Assembly: GCA_900767605.1 (NCBI GenBank)
Contig: CAAFZT010000004.1
Location: forward strand, 1 to 34,262
DNA length: 34,262 nucleotides
Direction of reading: 5' to 3'
DNA from: Bacilli bacterium
GTDB taxonomy: Bacteria > Bacillota_I > Bacilli_A > RFN20 > CAG-826
Shown: one piece after another, positions 15,296 to 23,638 of the stretch
Layout of the letters: every line of letters begins with the position of its first letter
Numbering within the stretch: the first letter of the stretch is position 1
Position numbers and translations under genes: made by a program
Notes under the pieces: generated by a model
Databases searched by the model: none
What the model saw: only the letters and a program-made list of their open reading frames with translations
Told to the model about the DNA's origin: nothing

Positions 15296-17419
15296 ATGAG
15301 CCAATTCGGGGAGAGGGAAAACCGAAAACGACGTGACATTCTATTAGGGTTCTTATTGTTTCTACTATTGGCCGTTACTGCGTGGATTGTGAACGATAAA
15401 GGCTTCTTCAATGAAGGCTTTCCGATTACCAGCATGACCACGACGGAGATTTCGATCACGTTTGTTTGTTATCTAGCTATTGCTGGATCCTTTTTGGTGT
15501 TGGCCAAAAGACGTTCTTTTTTCCACCTGTCACCCATGTTTTCGATTTGCTGCCTGATTTTCCTTCTTTTAGGATTGCTTGCGATTTTTATTTTTCCCGC
15601 CGAAGTCCATCATAGCGGAGAAAACGGGGATTTTTCCTTTATTTGGGGGTTAAGGGAAAAACTCCATAGCGCTTTAGTCTTTATTCCGGTTGTTACCACC
15701 TTTTTTATCTTTATCGGCATTGCTCCCCAAGCCTGTAATTATCGGGGCATCCTGCGCGCATTCTGCTATGGGATGCTGACGGTCATGGCTATTTCCGTTA
15801 TTTATTCCCTATTCAAAGAATGGAACCAATTTCTTCTCCTTCATAAGATTTTATTTGGAGAGGAAGAAGGACTGCCGTATTTTCAATCGTTTTTTTGGAA
15901 TCGCAATACGTTTGGTTTGTCCTTGATGATCGCCGTTATTTGCGTGGGCTATTTGAATTCGGACCGCCCTCGTTTTTATTGGCCGATCGTCGGTAGCGTA
16001 TTCTATGTTTTCCTCCTTCTTAGCTTATCGAAAACAAGCATCATCGCCTGCACGTTCTATCTTCTCGTTTATTGGATTCATCGTTTCTTTTTGACGCTCC
16101 GTTCTCACCCCGTGCGAAACGGAATTGCCCTTGGGGTGACGGTCCTTTTGATTTTGGGAATAGTTCTTGTTTGCTTTGTTCCGCTAAAAAGCGATGGAAC
16201 CTATCTCATCAAGGGATTGCTTCCGATGATTGCTCGAAACTTCGGGGGTGGGGGATCGACAAAAGGTCGCGCGGAGATGTGGTCGTTTGCTTTTTCCAAT
16301 TTCGATTCTTGGTGGCGGGTGCTGCTTGGATTTGGCTATCGCAATTCCGATTATTACATCCGTTATTTGAATACCGTTAAATTCGGGATGCCTCTTCCCA
16401 TGGACGGGGGTTATGCCGATTTGGTGTTCCGTTATGGCGTCATGGGTCCGTTCTTTTTGGTCTTTGGCTTTGTTTGTTTTTGCGTTTGCGCCCTCCAACT
16501 CGCGGGGAAACATTCACGCACCGCTTTAAATTGTCTTCTCGCTTCGCTAGTTTTTGCCTTGCATTCTCTTAGCGAAGTCACGGGGGTCTTCTTGATGGAC
16601 GGGTCGTCTATTTGCTTTCTTTTCCTGACGGTTTTCCCTGTTTTTGGAGAGTGGAGGGAAAGAAGGGCCCCTAAAACATCGGAACCCATCGTCTCCCCGT
16701 GGGAAATTTCCTTTTCTTGGCGCCGATTCTCTTCCGCTTTGCTTTGGATTTCTACTCCCTTGATGACGGGGACTCTTTTATCTGCCCCATATTTTGGGCA
16801 ATATTACCAAATTTCCCTGCTTCAAAATCACGCCTTCCTCTTTTGTTTGTTACTTGCCTGGGCATTTCTTCCCTCTTCTATTCTTTTATTCGCTCAATCT
16901 AGAAGTGCTACCTCCCGAGTTCTTTTGGGAATTAGCAGTTTTGTCCTTCTTGCCTGTTCCTTTGTTTTCCCCTGTCTTTTTTCCGCTTCTCCGGCGGGAT
17001 TTGCCGGGCCTATTTTGCTAGTTGTCGGGGGAGAAATTATTTTGATTATCGGATACCAAAAAACGGGGGGAGCGAAAGAAATGCTTCAAAAGGCCTATCT
17101 TCCTTGCTTCGGCGCCCTCGTTATTACCTTTATCCTTGTAGGAATTGCATGCGCCTTCCTTCTCCCGTCTCGTTTGACGCGATACGGGCTTATCGCTATG
17201 ACTTTTGTTGGGACGTTAGTTCCTTTCTTCTTCCTTCTAATTTTTGCTGGAAAATCCAATCCTTTTGAATCCGCCTTCGATCGCTTGGAATGGCGGGTCG
17301 GCGGATGGACCCGCCAAGCGGAAGAAGCTCGGCAAGCTCGTTATGAATGGGATTCTTCTAAAGGGGGTTACCCGCCTTCTAGACGGAAACGTTTCAAATT
17401 GAAGAAAAAGAATCGCTAG
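15296..17419 (+). CDS. O-antigen ligase/polymerase-like membrane protein (707 aa)
   Basis: Predicted polytopic membrane protein with about 15 hydrophobic segments. The N-terminal two thirds (to about residue 440) has the layout of the Wzy/WaaL group: many segments, then an outer loop at about 300-375 that includes GGGGSTKGRAEMW, the GFGYRNSDYY block and MDGGYADLVFRYGVMGP, which matches the conserved end of the large loop (small residue, then a membrane segment starting near GxxGP). These enzymes join or polymerise lipid-linked sugar repeats at the outer membrane face. After about 465 there is an extra region with about six more membrane segments and a charged C-terminus (660-707, Arg/Lys-rich), not expected for a 400-450 residue ligase. 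A cell-wall polymer or teichoic acid role in a Gram-positive is an inference. The terminator at 17431-17457 lies inside the convergent gene. Confidence 0.75.
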   Translation: MSQFGERENRKRRDILLGFLLFLLLAVTAWIVNDKGFFNEGFPITSMTTTEISITFVCYLAIAGSFLVLAKRRSFFHLSPMFSICCLIFLLLGLLAIFIFPAEVHHSGENGDFSFIWGLREKLHSALVFIPVVTTFFIFIGIAPQACNYRGILRAFCYGMLTVMAISVIYSLFKEWNQFLLLHKILFGEEEGLPYFQSFFWNRNTFGLSLMIAVICVGYLNSDRPRFYWPIVGSVFYVFLLLSLSKTSIIACTFYLLVYWIHRFFLTLRSHPVRNGIALGVTVLLILGIVLVCFVPLKSDGTYLIKGLLPMIARNFGGGGSTKGRAEMWSFAFSNFDSWWRVLLGFGYRNSDYYIRYLNTVKFGMPLPMDGGYADLVFRYGVMGPFFLVFGFVCFCVCALQLAGKHSRTALNCLLASLVFALHSLSEVTGVFLMDGSSICFLFLTVFPVFGEWRERRAPKTSEPIVSPWEISFSWRRFSSALLWISTPLMTGTLLSAPYFGQYYQISLLQNHAFLFCLLLAWAFLPSSILLFAQSRSATSRVLLGISSFVLLACSFVFPCLFSASPAGFAGPILLVVGGEIILIIGYQKTGGAKEMLQKAYLPCFGALVITFILVGIACAFLLPSRLTRYGLIAMTFVGTLVPFFFLLIFAGKSNPFESAFDRLEWRVGGWTRQAEEARQARYEWDSSKGGYPPSRRKRFKLKKKNR

Positions 17420-17702
17420 AAGATTTTTTAGAGGCTAAATATTTGGCTTCTTTTTTCTTATAAAAGAAGCCGCGGCTTGGTTTTTCTTCCATTTGATATC
17501 CTTCGATCCGATACCCAGAAGAAGCAAGGGCCTGTTCGAATTCTTCCCTGCTAATAGAACGAGGAGAGAGGATTATGGCTTCATTTTTGATGTGAGAAGC
17601 CTTTACCAGCAAAGCCCCATCTATCGTTTCGAGTTGCCTTTTAACATGGGCTTCACATTGGCCGCAACGCATTCCGTTGATGGATAACTTGATTTGAAAC
17701 AT
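17394..17702 (-). CDS. Heavy-metal-associated domain protein (CopZ-like, 102 aa)
   Basis: A small soluble metal-binding protein. Residues 1-70 fit the ferredoxin-like HMA domain, with the metal site GMRCGQC (Cys13, Cys16), which binds Cu(I) or similar soft metals in chaperones and in transport ATPases. The C-terminal 30 residues (about 73-102) are an unusual extension rich in Lys and Ser. AAAGGAAG lies upstream of the ATG at 17702. No copper ATPase or copper repressor is in the window, so copper is inferred. Its last 26 bases overlap the end of the convergent ligase-like gene. Confidence 0.85.
   Translation of the reverse strand: MFQIKLSINGMRCGQCEAHVKRQLETIDGALLVKASHIKNEAIILSPRSISREEFEQALASSGYRIEGYQMEEKPSRGFFYKKKEAKYLASKKSSSDSFSSI
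17431..17457 (+). terminator. Terminator of the ligase-like gene, inside the antisense HMA gene
   Basis: GAGGCTAA (17431-17438) pairs with TTGGCTTC (17443-17450) with two G.U pairs and a 4-nt loop, followed by TTTTTT (17451-17456). It begins 12 bases after the ligase stop codon and lies in the coding part of the minus-strand HMA gene. Confidence 0.65.
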
Positions 17703-17738
17703 AAAAGAACTTCCTTTCTAATTGTTAATATAATATAA

Positions 17739-17754
17739 CACTTTTTAAAAAGTG
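17739..17754. promoter_or_regulatory. Palindrome in the divergent HMA/MFS promoter region, candidate operator
   Basis: CACTTTTTAAAAAGTG is a perfect 16-base palindrome 37 bases upstream of the HMA start and 21 bases upstream of the -35 box of the MFS gene. On the minus strand an AT-rich stretch TATATT just downstream could be a -10 box. It does not match the CopY-type operator I know. No U-run follows on either strand, so an operator is likelier than a terminator. Confidence 0.4.
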
Positions 17755-17774
17755 CCTATTCTTCGCCTCTTTGG

Positions 17775-17802
17775 TTGCTTTTCGTTAAGAATCGCTTAAA
17801 AT
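17775..17802 (+). promoter_or_regulatory. Promoter of the MFS transporter gene
   Basis: TTGCTT (17775-17780) and TAAAAT (17797-17802) are 16 bases apart. Transcription would start near 17809, leaving a short leader with AAGGAG (17816-17821), 5 bases from ATG 17827. Unlike several other promoters here, this one has a normal ribosome binding site. Confidence 0.65.
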
Positions 17803-17826
17803 AGTAGCACCATATAAGGAGTATAT

Positions 17827-19254
17827 ATGACAAAACAAACTTCGGGCTCTCCGGAAACGGGGTTTAAGCTCAATGTTAAGCGAACCATGCTTATTGGTTT
17901 TGCTTTCTTCGGAATCCTGCTCATGTGGCAGGTTTATGATGGTTGGTGCCCGGCCTTCTTAAGCGACATGTTCTGTCGCGCTTTTGGCTATGACATCACC
18001 GATCCCGTCCAATCGAAACAAGTACAATATCTCGTTGGCATCGTGATGGCAATGGATAATTTGGCTGCGTTGATCCTTATGCCGATCTTTGGCCATTTAT
18101 CCGATAAAACCCACACAAAAATCGGCAAGCGCATGCCCTTCATTCTTACCGGGACTTTCGTCTGCGCCATTGCCATGCCCTTCATCCCTCTTTTATTCCA
18201 TCTCAATAACATCATCGGCGTCATTTCGATGATGGCCATTGTGTTGCTGTTTGGCATGATGTACCGCAACCCGGCCGTCGCTTTGATGCCAGACATCACT
18301 CCGAAGCCCCTTCGCAGCCGCGCCAATGGCCTCATCAATGTTATGGGCTATTTAGGTGGAGCGGTCGCAACGGTTCTTGGCATGTTCCTTGTTGTATCCA
18401 AATACATCAAAGACCCAAGCAATCCTCAGTATCACAATCTCTGGGTCATCGAAACCCCGTTCTTGCTTGCTAGTGTCTTGATGGTTGCTAGCGCCCTCGT
18501 TTTGTTCTTCACCATTAAAGAAAATAAGTTAGAAGAAGAACTTCGTGACGAAATGGCCCGTGGAGAAGAAATGGCGGCCATCGAAGAAAAAATCGTGGAC
18601 GACGATCAACCGCTTTCCAAAGCGAATCGTCGCATGCTCTTCCTGATTCTTGGCGCCGAATTCTTCTGGTTTATGGCAGAAAATGGCGTCAGCACCTTCC
18701 TAGCCAACTATGCGATGTCTTATTTAGGAACCGACACGGCCAAAACGAGTATGTGTACGTTAATTGGAGGCGTTTGCTCGGTCGTTGGCTTTGTTCTCGG
18801 TGGCCTCATCGCCTCAAAAATCGGACGTAAATGGACGCTTTGGGGCGGCCTTGCCTTGACGCTAGCTTCTTACGCCGTTTGGACAATATTGACCTTCACT
18901 TTCGCCCCCAATGGCTCGATGCCGATTTACGTTTATGTCGTCTTTGCCGCCAAAGGCTTTGGGATGTCACTCGTCCACATCAATTCGTTCCCGATGGTTG
19001 TTGAGCTTTGTTCGAAGAAGAAAATCGGCGCCTTCACCGGCTATTATTATGCTTCTTCCATGGCGGCTCAAACCGTTACCCCCATTGTGCTAGGATCCTT
19101 GCTTCTTATTCCAAATTTCTCCTGGAGAATCGTTCCAGCCTACGCGATGGTTTGCTTGCTTATTGCCGCCATTATCTTCGTCTTCGTTAAAAATGTGAAA
19201 ACGGAGAAAACCAAGATTGCAAAAGGCTTAGAAGCCTTAGGACAGGAAGACTGA
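17827..19254 (+). CDS. MFS sugar transporter, SLC45/GPH-like (475 aa)
   Basis: A 12-segment transporter of the major facilitator superfamily, probably a sugar/proton or sugar/cation symporter. Conserved features: N-terminal FGILLMWQVYDGWCPAFL, the loop motif GHLSDKTHTKIGKRMPFIL between segments 2 and 3 (the MFS motif A variant GxxSDxxxxxxGRR), and MYRNPAVALMPDITP, typical of the sucrose/maltose (SLC45, GPH-like) group. A charged central loop at about 232-260 separates the halves, and the second motif A copy is GLIASKIGRKW. It heads a run that contains galactose and maltodextrin enzymes, so galactosides or maltose are candidate substrates, but the residues do not decide. The stop overlaps the next start by one base (TGATG). 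Confidence 0.85.
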   Translation: MTKQTSGSPETGFKLNVKRTMLIGFAFFGILLMWQVYDGWCPAFLSDMFCRAFGYDITDPVQSKQVQYLVGIVMAMDNLAALILMPIFGHLSDKTHTKIGKRMPFILTGTFVCAIAMPFIPLLFHLNNIIGVISMMAIVLLFGMMYRNPAVALMPDITPKPLRSRANGLINVMGYLGGAVATVLGMFLVVSKYIKDPSNPQYHNLWVIETPFLLASVLMVASALVLFFTIKENKLEEELRDEMARGEEMAAIEEKIVDDDQPLSKANRRMLFLILGAEFFWFMAENGVSTFLANYAMSYLGTDTAKTSMCTLIGGVCSVVGFVLGGLIASKIGRKWTLWGGLALTLASYAVWTILTFTFAPNGSMPIYVYVVFAAKGFGMSLVHINSFPMVVELCSKKKIGAFTGYYYASSMAAQTVTPIVLGSLLLIPNFSWRIVPAYAMVCLLIAAIIFVFVKNVKTEKTKIAKGLEALGQED

Positions 19255-20198
19255 TGCCAGGCATTTTAGCCCATTATACCTTTGCAAAACGTTACCTTCC
19301 CGAGGAAGAACTTTCTTGGGAAGGAGCGGTTTTAGCTGGGACCCAAGGTCCCGATCCTTTCATGGCCTATGGGGCCAACCCCCTTCGTCCCCGAAAAGAC
19401 AAGAAGAATGTAAACCCCTGGGGAGAATTGATGCATCATACGCCCATTGAAAAAGTCTATGGGCCGATGCTATTAAAAGCCCAAAAAGCAGAAGGAGAAC
19501 AAAAAGAATTCCTCTTTGCTTATCTTGATGGCCTCTTGATGCATTTTAGCTTAGACCGTATCGTCCACCCTTATATTTTTTATCGTACAGGTTTTGATGA
19601 AAACGGCAAATACGCGGGGATTTATATCTATTACCACGGTTTCTTCGAAACATTGATGGACGAATCCATCGCGAAAAAAGACGGGCTTTTTATCCGTCCG
19701 GACAAGGCGATGGGGGAGTTAAGCAAAAAGCAACAGGCCTGGGCCTCCAAGCTATGGAAAGATACCGCTACCGTTCCTTTAAAAGAGACGGCTTTTGAAG
19801 AGTCTTATCGGGAATATAACCAGGTGTCTCGCTTGCTTTGGTCCAAAAAGGGGATAAAGCGTGCCTTGCTAAAACCCCTTTTGGGGGCGAAATCGAAGCC
19901 TTATTCTTTGATTTATCCTCCTTCTCTTAAGCCTTTTGAAGCCTTGGACATATTGAATGAATCCCATTCGGCTTGGAAGGATCCGGTCAGCGGAGAAGAA
20001 CGTCTTTCTTCCGTCGAAGACCTTTTTGAACAAGCACATCAAGACTTCCTAGAAGTCCATGGATTGTTGCTTGAGGCAAAACAAGGGAAAGACGTGACGC
20101 TGGATTTAAAAGACTGGGCCAAGAATTTGGACCATGATGGAACTCCCTTTGGCTTGACAAAAAAATATTATTCCCAAGAAATTTTGCCGTTACTTTGA
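19254..20198 (+). CDS. Zinc-dependent phospholipase C-like protein (314 aa)
   Basis: Resembles the zinc-dependent phospholipase C / S1-P1-like family as found in many Firmicutes as cytoplasmic or uncharacterised proteins. Visible signatures: MPGILAHYTFA at the N-terminus (His7), GTQGPDPFMAYG at about 30-41, MHHTP at about 61-65, and HFSLDRIVHPYIFYR at about 103-117, which supply the His and Asp residues for metal binding. No signal peptide is present, so a secreted toxin-like phospholipase is unlikely; the true substrate is not known. The start follows the MFS stop by overlap (TGATG), so the two are coupled. Ends 51 bases before the next gene. Confidence 0.75.
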   Translation: MPGILAHYTFAKRYLPEEELSWEGAVLAGTQGPDPFMAYGANPLRPRKDKKNVNPWGELMHHTPIEKVYGPMLLKAQKAEGEQKEFLFAYLDGLLMHFSLDRIVHPYIFYRTGFDENGKYAGIYIYYHGFFETLMDESIAKKDGLFIRPDKAMGELSKKQQAWASKLWKDTATVPLKETAFEESYREYNQVSRLLWSKKGIKRALLKPLLGAKSKPYSLIYPPSLKPFEALDILNESHSAWKDPVSGEERLSSVEDLFEQAHQDFLEVHGLLLEAKQGKDVTLDLKDWAKNLDHDGTPFGLTKKYYSQEILPLL

Positions 20199-20225
20199 TG
20201 CGGGGGCATATGCAAAAATCATCCT

Positions 20226-20244
20226 CTCTTCTATAATAGAAGAG
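20226..20244 (+). promoter_or_regulatory. Palindrome covering a perfect -10 box, candidate promoter/operator
   Basis: CTCTTCTATAATAGAAGAG is a perfect inverted repeat, 9-base arms around A20235. It contains TATAAT (20232-20237). Only a weak -35 (TATGCA, 20209-20214, 17 bases) is seen. Transcription would start near 20244, giving an almost leaderless mRNA for ATG 20250. A repressor bound here would cover the -10 box. Confidence 0.5.
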
Positions 20245-20249
20245 TTGTT

Positions 20250-20855
20250 ATGATGAATTCGCCCAATTCCCCTTGCATCGTCTGCGGCCTCTTCCCGGAA
20301 GGGGAGTGGCTGCTTTTTGTTCGTGAATTGGACCAAGATGGTATTCCCCTAGCTCCTTTCCATCTGCCATATAAAACGGAAAGAAGTAGAAATAAATTCC
20401 ATCCTTGGTTTTTGAATGAGGTTGTCCACGATTATGGCAAATTGGATTTCCCTGAAGGACAGGCTAAAGTGTTTTGCCTGAAATTAACGGAAGAAGCCAA
20501 AGAAAACCCCTTTGAAAAAATCATGTTGTTTCGCGAAAAAGACTTAAAACGTCACTATTTGGACCCTTTAAGTCGTCGTGTGGCGAAACGGTATTTTGCC
20601 TTGACCCCAAACCCCTTGCCCCTCCAAGAAGCCGATATCGTCTTGCCTTTATATCAAGAACGTCTCGACATGGTGGAATATTTCTTTCACCAAGGGCGTA
20701 TCCCCAGTGCCGATTATCGCGCTTTCCGGGATTTAGTCCGTCGAAAAGCTTCGATGGATACCATCAAAAAAGCATCGGATTATTTGCTAGAAACATGGAA
20801 CCTTGACCGTGAAGAATATCGCGATCACCTCTTTTACGCGAGGGCAAAAAGATGA
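20250..20855 (+). CDS. Protein of unknown function (201 aa)
   Basis: I do not recognise this protein. It is soluble, without signal peptide or membrane segment. It begins with a mixed alpha/beta region (CIVCGLFPEGEWLLFVREL) and ends with a helical, basic region (about 120-201, with RRVAKRYFAL, DYRAFRDLVRRKAS and a final DREEYRDHLFYARAKR). There is a tandem ATGATG at the start; the first is taken. It has its own candidate promoter, and its end overlaps cls by ATGA, so it is coupled with a phospholipid-synthesis gene. The continuous frame and the coupling make it a real gene; no function is proposed. Confidence 0.75.
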   Translation: MMNSPNSPCIVCGLFPEGEWLLFVRELDQDGIPLAPFHLPYKTERSRNKFHPWFLNEVVHDYGKLDFPEGQAKVFCLKLTEEAKENPFEKIMLFREKDLKRHYLDPLSRRVAKRYFALTPNPLPLQEADIVLPLYQERLDMVEYFFHQGRIPSADYRAFRDLVRRKASMDTIKKASDYLLETWNLDREEYRDHLFYARAKR

Positions 20856-22420
20856 AGCAACTATTAAAGCCAACCTTTTGGGCCAAGACTTTGGTGCTTT
20901 TATTAATTCTCGTCCAATTTGTTTGCGTGGCTGTTTTTGTCTTTTGGCTGGCGGATTATTCTTTCCATGCGAACGATGGAACCTATCCCTTGCTCTCTGC
21001 CTTGGTTTTGTTTATTACCGATATTGTTTTTGGTATCGCCATTTTCAATAGCGATTCTCCAAACGCCTACAAATTGACGTGGCTTTTTGCTGTTTTTGCT
21101 CTCCCCATCGCCGGAATCCTCATGTATGTATTTTGGGCCAATAAGAGCACATCGAAATCCCAAAAGAAGAAGGTGGCGAAGTTCGAACGTCCCGTGAACG
21201 CCTCTCCTTCGACGGCGCTAGAAGCGTTGCAAGAGAAAATGCCAGATTACTGCGGTCTTGTTCGTTATTTGGATTTGGCCGCAGGTAGCGGCGCCCACCA
21301 GCAAACTTCCTCCCTTTATTTTGATTTGGTGGATAAAGCCTATCCGGTGATCTTAGAAGAATTAGCAAAGGCGAAACATTATATCTTTCTCGAATTCTTC
21401 ATCATCGGCGAAGGGGAAATGTGGGGTGGAATCGAAAAGATTTTGATTCAAAAAGTTTCCCAAGGAGTAGATGTCCGCATCATTTATGATGATGTGGGTT
21501 CTCTTCAATGCGCCCCAGACTTCTTTGATGCTCGTCTTCGAAAAAAAGGCATTGAATGCCGAAAATTCAATCCGTGGCGCCCCTTTATGGATGTGCGCTT
21601 AAATAACCGCGACCACCGCAAAATGATTGTTATCGACGGTCACACTGCCTTTAGCGGGGGTTTCAACCTCGCCGATGAATACATCAACCGCGTCGACCGT
21701 TTCGGTCATTGGAAAGACAATGCCATTATGCTCAAGGGCAAAGCGGTAGAAAATTTCACCTATATGTTCCTTGCAAACTGGAAAACCTATTTCTTTCCCA
21801 ACCTAGAAATCGATAAAGCTCATTATTCATCTAAAACCTTCATCGATGAAATCGGCGGATATCCGGAAAATGACGGCTTTGTGGCCCCGTATGGGGATAT
21901 CCCTTATCAACGGGAGGCCGTGGGGGAACGAGTGTACCTTGGCTTAATGGCAAGGGCGAAAAAGAGTGTTTACATGGCAACCCCCTACCTGATCCTTGAT
22001 GAAGAAATGATCAATTCGATTTGTTTCTCTGCCAAAGAGGGACTAGATGTTCGTTTGCTTGTTCCCCATATTCCTGACAAAAAGATGGTCTTTAATTTAA
22101 CCCGTTCCTACTATGAGAAATTGCTCGAAGCCGGCGTGAAAATTTACGAATACACCCCGGGATTCGTTCACGAAAAGATGTTTGTAATCGACGATAATGC
22201 CGCCAGCGTCGGGACGATTAATTTGGATTACCGTTCCTTCTTCCTCCACATGGAGAATGGAACCTTGTTCCTCGATGCCTCATCCATCCAACAAATGAAA
22301 AAGGATTTCTTGCAAACGATAGAAGTGTCCCATGAAGTGACGCTTCAAGAATGGAGAAGATGGAAAAAGAGGAACCGTTGCTATTGGGCTATGCTTCGAC
22401 TCATTTCACCCATTTTATAA
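20852..22420 (+). CDS. cls: Cardiolipin synthase (PLD type, 522 aa)
   Basis: Membrane enzyme that joins two phosphatidylglycerol molecules into cardiolipin and glycerol. Hydrophobic segments at about residues 12-34, 46-66 and 74-96 anchor the protein. Two phospholipase D motifs follow: HRKMIVID (His255, Lys257, Asp262) and HEKMFVID (His440, Lys442, Asp447), each followed by the usual GG(F)N or GTxNLDYRSF block. Length is normal for bacterial Cls. It is translationally coupled to the upstream unknown gene by an ATGA overlap and is followed after 15 bases by the alcohol dehydrogenase gene. Confidence 0.95.
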   Translation: MKQLLKPTFWAKTLVLLLILVQFVCVAVFVFWLADYSFHANDGTYPLLSALVLFITDIVFGIAIFNSDSPNAYKLTWLFAVFALPIAGILMYVFWANKSTSKSQKKKVAKFERPVNASPSTALEALQEKMPDYCGLVRYLDLAAGSGAHQQTSSLYFDLVDKAYPVILEELAKAKHYIFLEFFIIGEGEMWGGIEKILIQKVSQGVDVRIIYDDVGSLQCAPDFFDARLRKKGIECRKFNPWRPFMDVRLNNRDHRKMIVIDGHTAFSGGFNLADEYINRVDRFGHWKDNAIMLKGKAVENFTYMFLANWKTYFFPNLEIDKAHYSSKTFIDEIGGYPENDGFVAPYGDIPYQREAVGERVYLGLMARAKKSVYMATPYLILDEEMINSICFSAKEGLDVRLLVPHIPDKKMVFNLTRSYYEKLLEAGVKIYEYTPGFVHEKMFVIDDNAASVGTINLDYRSFFLHMENGTLFLDASSIQQMKKDFLQTIEVSHEVTLQEWRRWKKRNRCYWAMLRLISPIL

Positions 22421-22435
22421 AGAAGGGAGACATTC

Positions 22436-23638
22436 ATGAATTTCTTATTAAAAAACCATTATCGATTCGTCCAATTCTGCATGAAAATTGCCATGCCGTT
22501 TTTAAGAATCCCAAAGCCCAATGTCCTTCCTTCGTGTCAGGAATTAGCGAATCAGCTTAAAAAAGAAAAGAAGTCTCGCCCCTTGCTAGTCACGGACCAA
22601 GGTCTCGCTAAACTTGGCGTCCCCGAAAAGGTTCTTCGGGTTCTAAAGGATGCCGGGCTAGTTCCGATTTGTTTCGATGGCGCCGTCCCTAACCCGACGT
22701 TTGACTGCATCGAAGACGGTTTTAAGGTGTACCAAAAAGAAGCCTGCGACTGCTTGATTGCGTTAGGAGGGGGAAGCGCGATGGATTGTGCGAAAGGCAT
22801 CGGCATCCGCTCCGCCTATCCCAAAAAATCCCTTTCTTCCTTTAAGGGGGTTCTCCACGTTCATCGCAAGATTCCTCTTTTCTTCGCTATTCCTACGACG
22901 GCAGGAACAGGCTCGGAAGCTACCTTGGCCGCCGTAGTGGTTAATAGTGCCACTCATGACAAATTCCAAATTGATGATCCCAAACTCGTTCCTTCTTTCG
23001 CGGTTTTAGACCCGCAGTTTGTGATGTCTCTCCCTGGCAAACTTATCGCTTCCACGGGAATGGATGCCTTGACCCATGCGATGGAATCTTATATTGGAAG
23101 AAGTTCGACTCGTTTCACGAACGATATGGCCCTTTCCGCCATTCGCCGCATCGACCATAGTTTGCTTTCTTTCTATGAAAATCCCAAAAACGAAGCAGCG
23201 GCGCGCGATATGCAACAAGCCGCATTCGAAGCGGGTATGGCTTTCACGCGAGCCTATGTAGGTTATGTGCATGCCTTGGCCCATGCTTTAGGTGGCTATT
23301 ATGGAATTCCCCATGGGTATGCCAACGCCATTTTGCTGCCCCTTGTTTTAAAGCATTATGGTTCTTCGGTCTATTCTCCTTTGGCTTTGATTTATGATGC
23401 CCTTGGAAGAAAAGGGGCTGGCACATCAAAGGAAAAGGCGGAGGAAGTAATTCGCTGGATAGAAGAAATGAATCAAAAGATGGGGATCCCCGCCCATTTT
23501 GGTGGCGTTGTAACCAAAGGGGATTATGATATATTGGCAGCCCATGCAGCCAAAGAAGGGAACCCACTTTACCCCGTTCCTGAACTCTGGGACGCCAAAA
23601 AATTAGAAGAAGTGCTTAAGGAGGCAGATGGACGATGA
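22436..23638 (+). CDS. Iron-containing alcohol dehydrogenase (400 aa)
   Basis: Group III (iron-dependent) NAD(P)-linked alcohol dehydrogenase. The nucleotide site GGGSAMD is at 111-117 and the TAGTGSE block at 155-161. Metal ligands by family spacing are Asp210, His214, His279 and His293, within GMDALTHAMESY and HALAHALGGYYGIPHG. Length and layout are normal. The sub-family (ethanol, butanol, propanediol or lactaldehyde) cannot be told from the sequence. GGGAG lies upstream of ATG 22436, and the end overlaps galM by ATGA. Confidence 0.93.
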   Translation: MNFLLKNHYRFVQFCMKIAMPFLRIPKPNVLPSCQELANQLKKEKKSRPLLVTDQGLAKLGVPEKVLRVLKDAGLVPICFDGAVPNPTFDCIEDGFKVYQKEACDCLIALGGGSAMDCAKGIGIRSAYPKKSLSSFKGVLHVHRKIPLFFAIPTTAGTGSEATLAAVVVNSATHDKFQIDDPKLVPSFAVLDPQFVMSLPGKLIASTGMDALTHAMESYIGRSSTRFTNDMALSAIRRIDHSLLSFYENPKNEAAARDMQQAAFEAGMAFTRAYVGYVHALAHALGGYYGIPHGYANAILLPLVLKHYGSSVYSPLALIYDALGRKGAGTSKEKAEEVIRWIEEMNQKMGIPAHFGGVVTKGDYDILAAHAAKEGNPLYPVPELWDAKKLEEVLKEADGR

